Shown: positions 63,239-64,000 of the stretch, piece by piece
How positions within the stretch are numbered: the stretch's first letter is position 1
Layout: every line of letters starts with the position of its first letter
Assembly (NCBI RefSeq): GCF_001612845.1
Contig: NZ_BDBF01000009.1
Location: forward strand, 124,001 to 188,000
DNA length: 64,000 nt
Source: Nocardia elegans NBRC 108235
GTDB lineage: Bacteria; Actinomycetota; Actinomycetes; Mycobacteriales; Mycobacteriaceae
Direction of reading: 5' to 3'
Program-made: the position numbers and the translations under genes
Notes under the pieces: model-generated
What the model was told of the DNA's origin: nothing
The model's input: the letters and a program-made list of their open reading frames with translations, nothing else
The model's database searches: none

Positions 63239-64000
63239 CTATGCCTCAACCGTTCCGGAACCTTCGGAGGCAACCTCCGCGGTTGCGGTCGCTCCGTCCG
63301 CATGAGCTGTGGCAATTCCTGACAAACGGGGCGCACGTGCCTCGTACGGCTTGTTATCGCGAAGCATCGCCCAGAGCACGTTGGAGCGTCGGCGCGCGAG
63401 AGACAAGATGGCTTGGATGTGGTGCTTGCCTTCCTCGACCTTCCGGTCGTAGTACGCCTTCGAGGTCGCGTCATAGCGCACGGCCTGATAGGCGGACAGG
63501 TAGCAGGCGCGAAGAAGCCGGCGGTCGTACCGATACGGGCGCCGGTGTTTGTGCCTCCGGTCGCCGGAATCCCGCGCTACCGGGGCCAATCCGGAAGCTG
63601 CGGCCAGTTGGTTAGCGCTCGCGTACAGGCGCATGTCGCCCCCGCTCGCAGCGATGAATTCAGCACCAAGCGTGATACCGAAGCCCGGCATACTCGTAAT
63701 CAGGGCGGCGTAGCGATGACGGGCGAAGCAAGTTTCTATTTCGTCCTCGATCGCGGAGGCCCGCGTTCTGAGGTTCAAGATGTCCTGAGCCTGGTCTCGA
63801 ACCAGGGCAGACGCAACGTCTCGTCCGGGAAGCGAGACCTGCTGCGCAGCAGCAGCTTCGACTGCCTTTGTGGCGACCTTGAAGGAGATGCGAGCGCCGG
63901 CCTCACGTAGCCATTCGGCGATCGCCGTCACGCCAGCGTCCCGAACGGAATCTGGGGTGTTGAATTGAGTCAGCAGAAGCAGCGCCCCCTGAGAGTGCGC
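63239..64000 (-). mobile_element. IS110-family transposase, 5' end beyond window
   Basis: The frame is open to the right edge (about 254 codons visible). The C-terminal Transposase_20 region reads LITSMPGFGITLGAEFIAAS, YASANQLAAASGLAPVARDS and RRPYRYDRRLLRACYLSAYQ, ending ALARRRSNVLWAMLRDNK-like sequence (LSLARRRSNVLWAMLRDNKP). The N-terminal DEDD RuvC-like domain lies mostly outside. No terminal repeats can be judged from this part. Confidence 0.9.

Noticed and set aside
1-64000. CRISPR array
   Set aside because: No regularly spaced short direct repeats and no cas-like proteins were seen.

Overview
The window reads as chromosomal DNA of a high-GC mycolic-acid actinomycete, most like Nocardia. 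The supporting signs are uniformly GC-rich coding, Lsr2, a CspA of actinobacterial type, an Acr3/ArsA arsenic locus, and secreted proteins and AbrB/integrase remnants of nocardial style. No rRNA, tRNA or CRISPR array was found. The genus is inferred from gene style, not from a marker gene.

Layout. 0-5.1 kb holds ordinary chromosomal genes: an AraC regulator, a membrane protein, a secreted protein, and a MarR regulator divergent from an Old Yellow Enzyme. 5.1-24.5 kb is a compact nonribosomal peptide cluster on the minus strand. In order of transcription it is a FAD oxygenase, a methyltransferase, a 5320-residue NRPS and an alpha/beta hydrolase. The NRPS has four modules (C-A-MT-T, C-A-T, C-A-T, C-A-T-E) and ends not in a thioesterase but in a tryptophan 2,3-dioxygenase (TDO) domain with every catalytic residue I could place intact. 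The hydrolase directly after it has a kynurenine-formamidase-like HGGFW motif. Together they suggest that the assembly line makes its own N-formylkynurenine/kynurenine. 24.7-29.9 kb is an arsenic/metal resistance island (arsR-acr3-arsC, a decayed second arsC, arsA, arsI/cadI, second arsR) with visible operators.

30-46.5 kb is a mosaic of housekeeping-like genes (PfpI/DJ-1, quinone oxidoreductase with a TetR gene, cspA with a MerR-like gene, two ROK proteins in an operon with two unknown genes, a steroid-dehydrogenase-like flavoprotein). Between them lie many decayed mobile remnants: two tyrosine integrases, two serine resolvases, an IS5-type transposase, and 38-bp Tn3-like inverted repeats. 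A truncated NB-ARC (STAND) gene with its small partner is also here.

46.6-58.6 kb, partly of lower GC than the rest, is a defence island. It carries an OLD-family ATPase/TOPRIM nuclease, a uracil-DNA-glycosylase-like protein beside a frameshifted PD-(D/E)XK gene, a DUF262 + HEPN pair, a restriction-modification pair that converges tail to tail, and an lsr2-type xenogeneic silencer. 58.7-64 kb holds a DUF6907-like protein, a secreted Amidase_6-like protein, membrane proteins, an XRE regulator divergent from a membrane-protein gene that has a possible attenuator leader (a 6-codon ORF, then a terminator), a DUF4352 protein, and an IS110 transposase running off the right edge.

The most unusual element is the NRPS-TDO fusion. 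The best regulatory finds are the 23-bp-phased TetR operator array at 33.13-33.23 kb and the leader-peptide/terminator arrangement at 62.0-62.1 kb. All domain calls were read by eye. Nothing was searched or aligned by computer.
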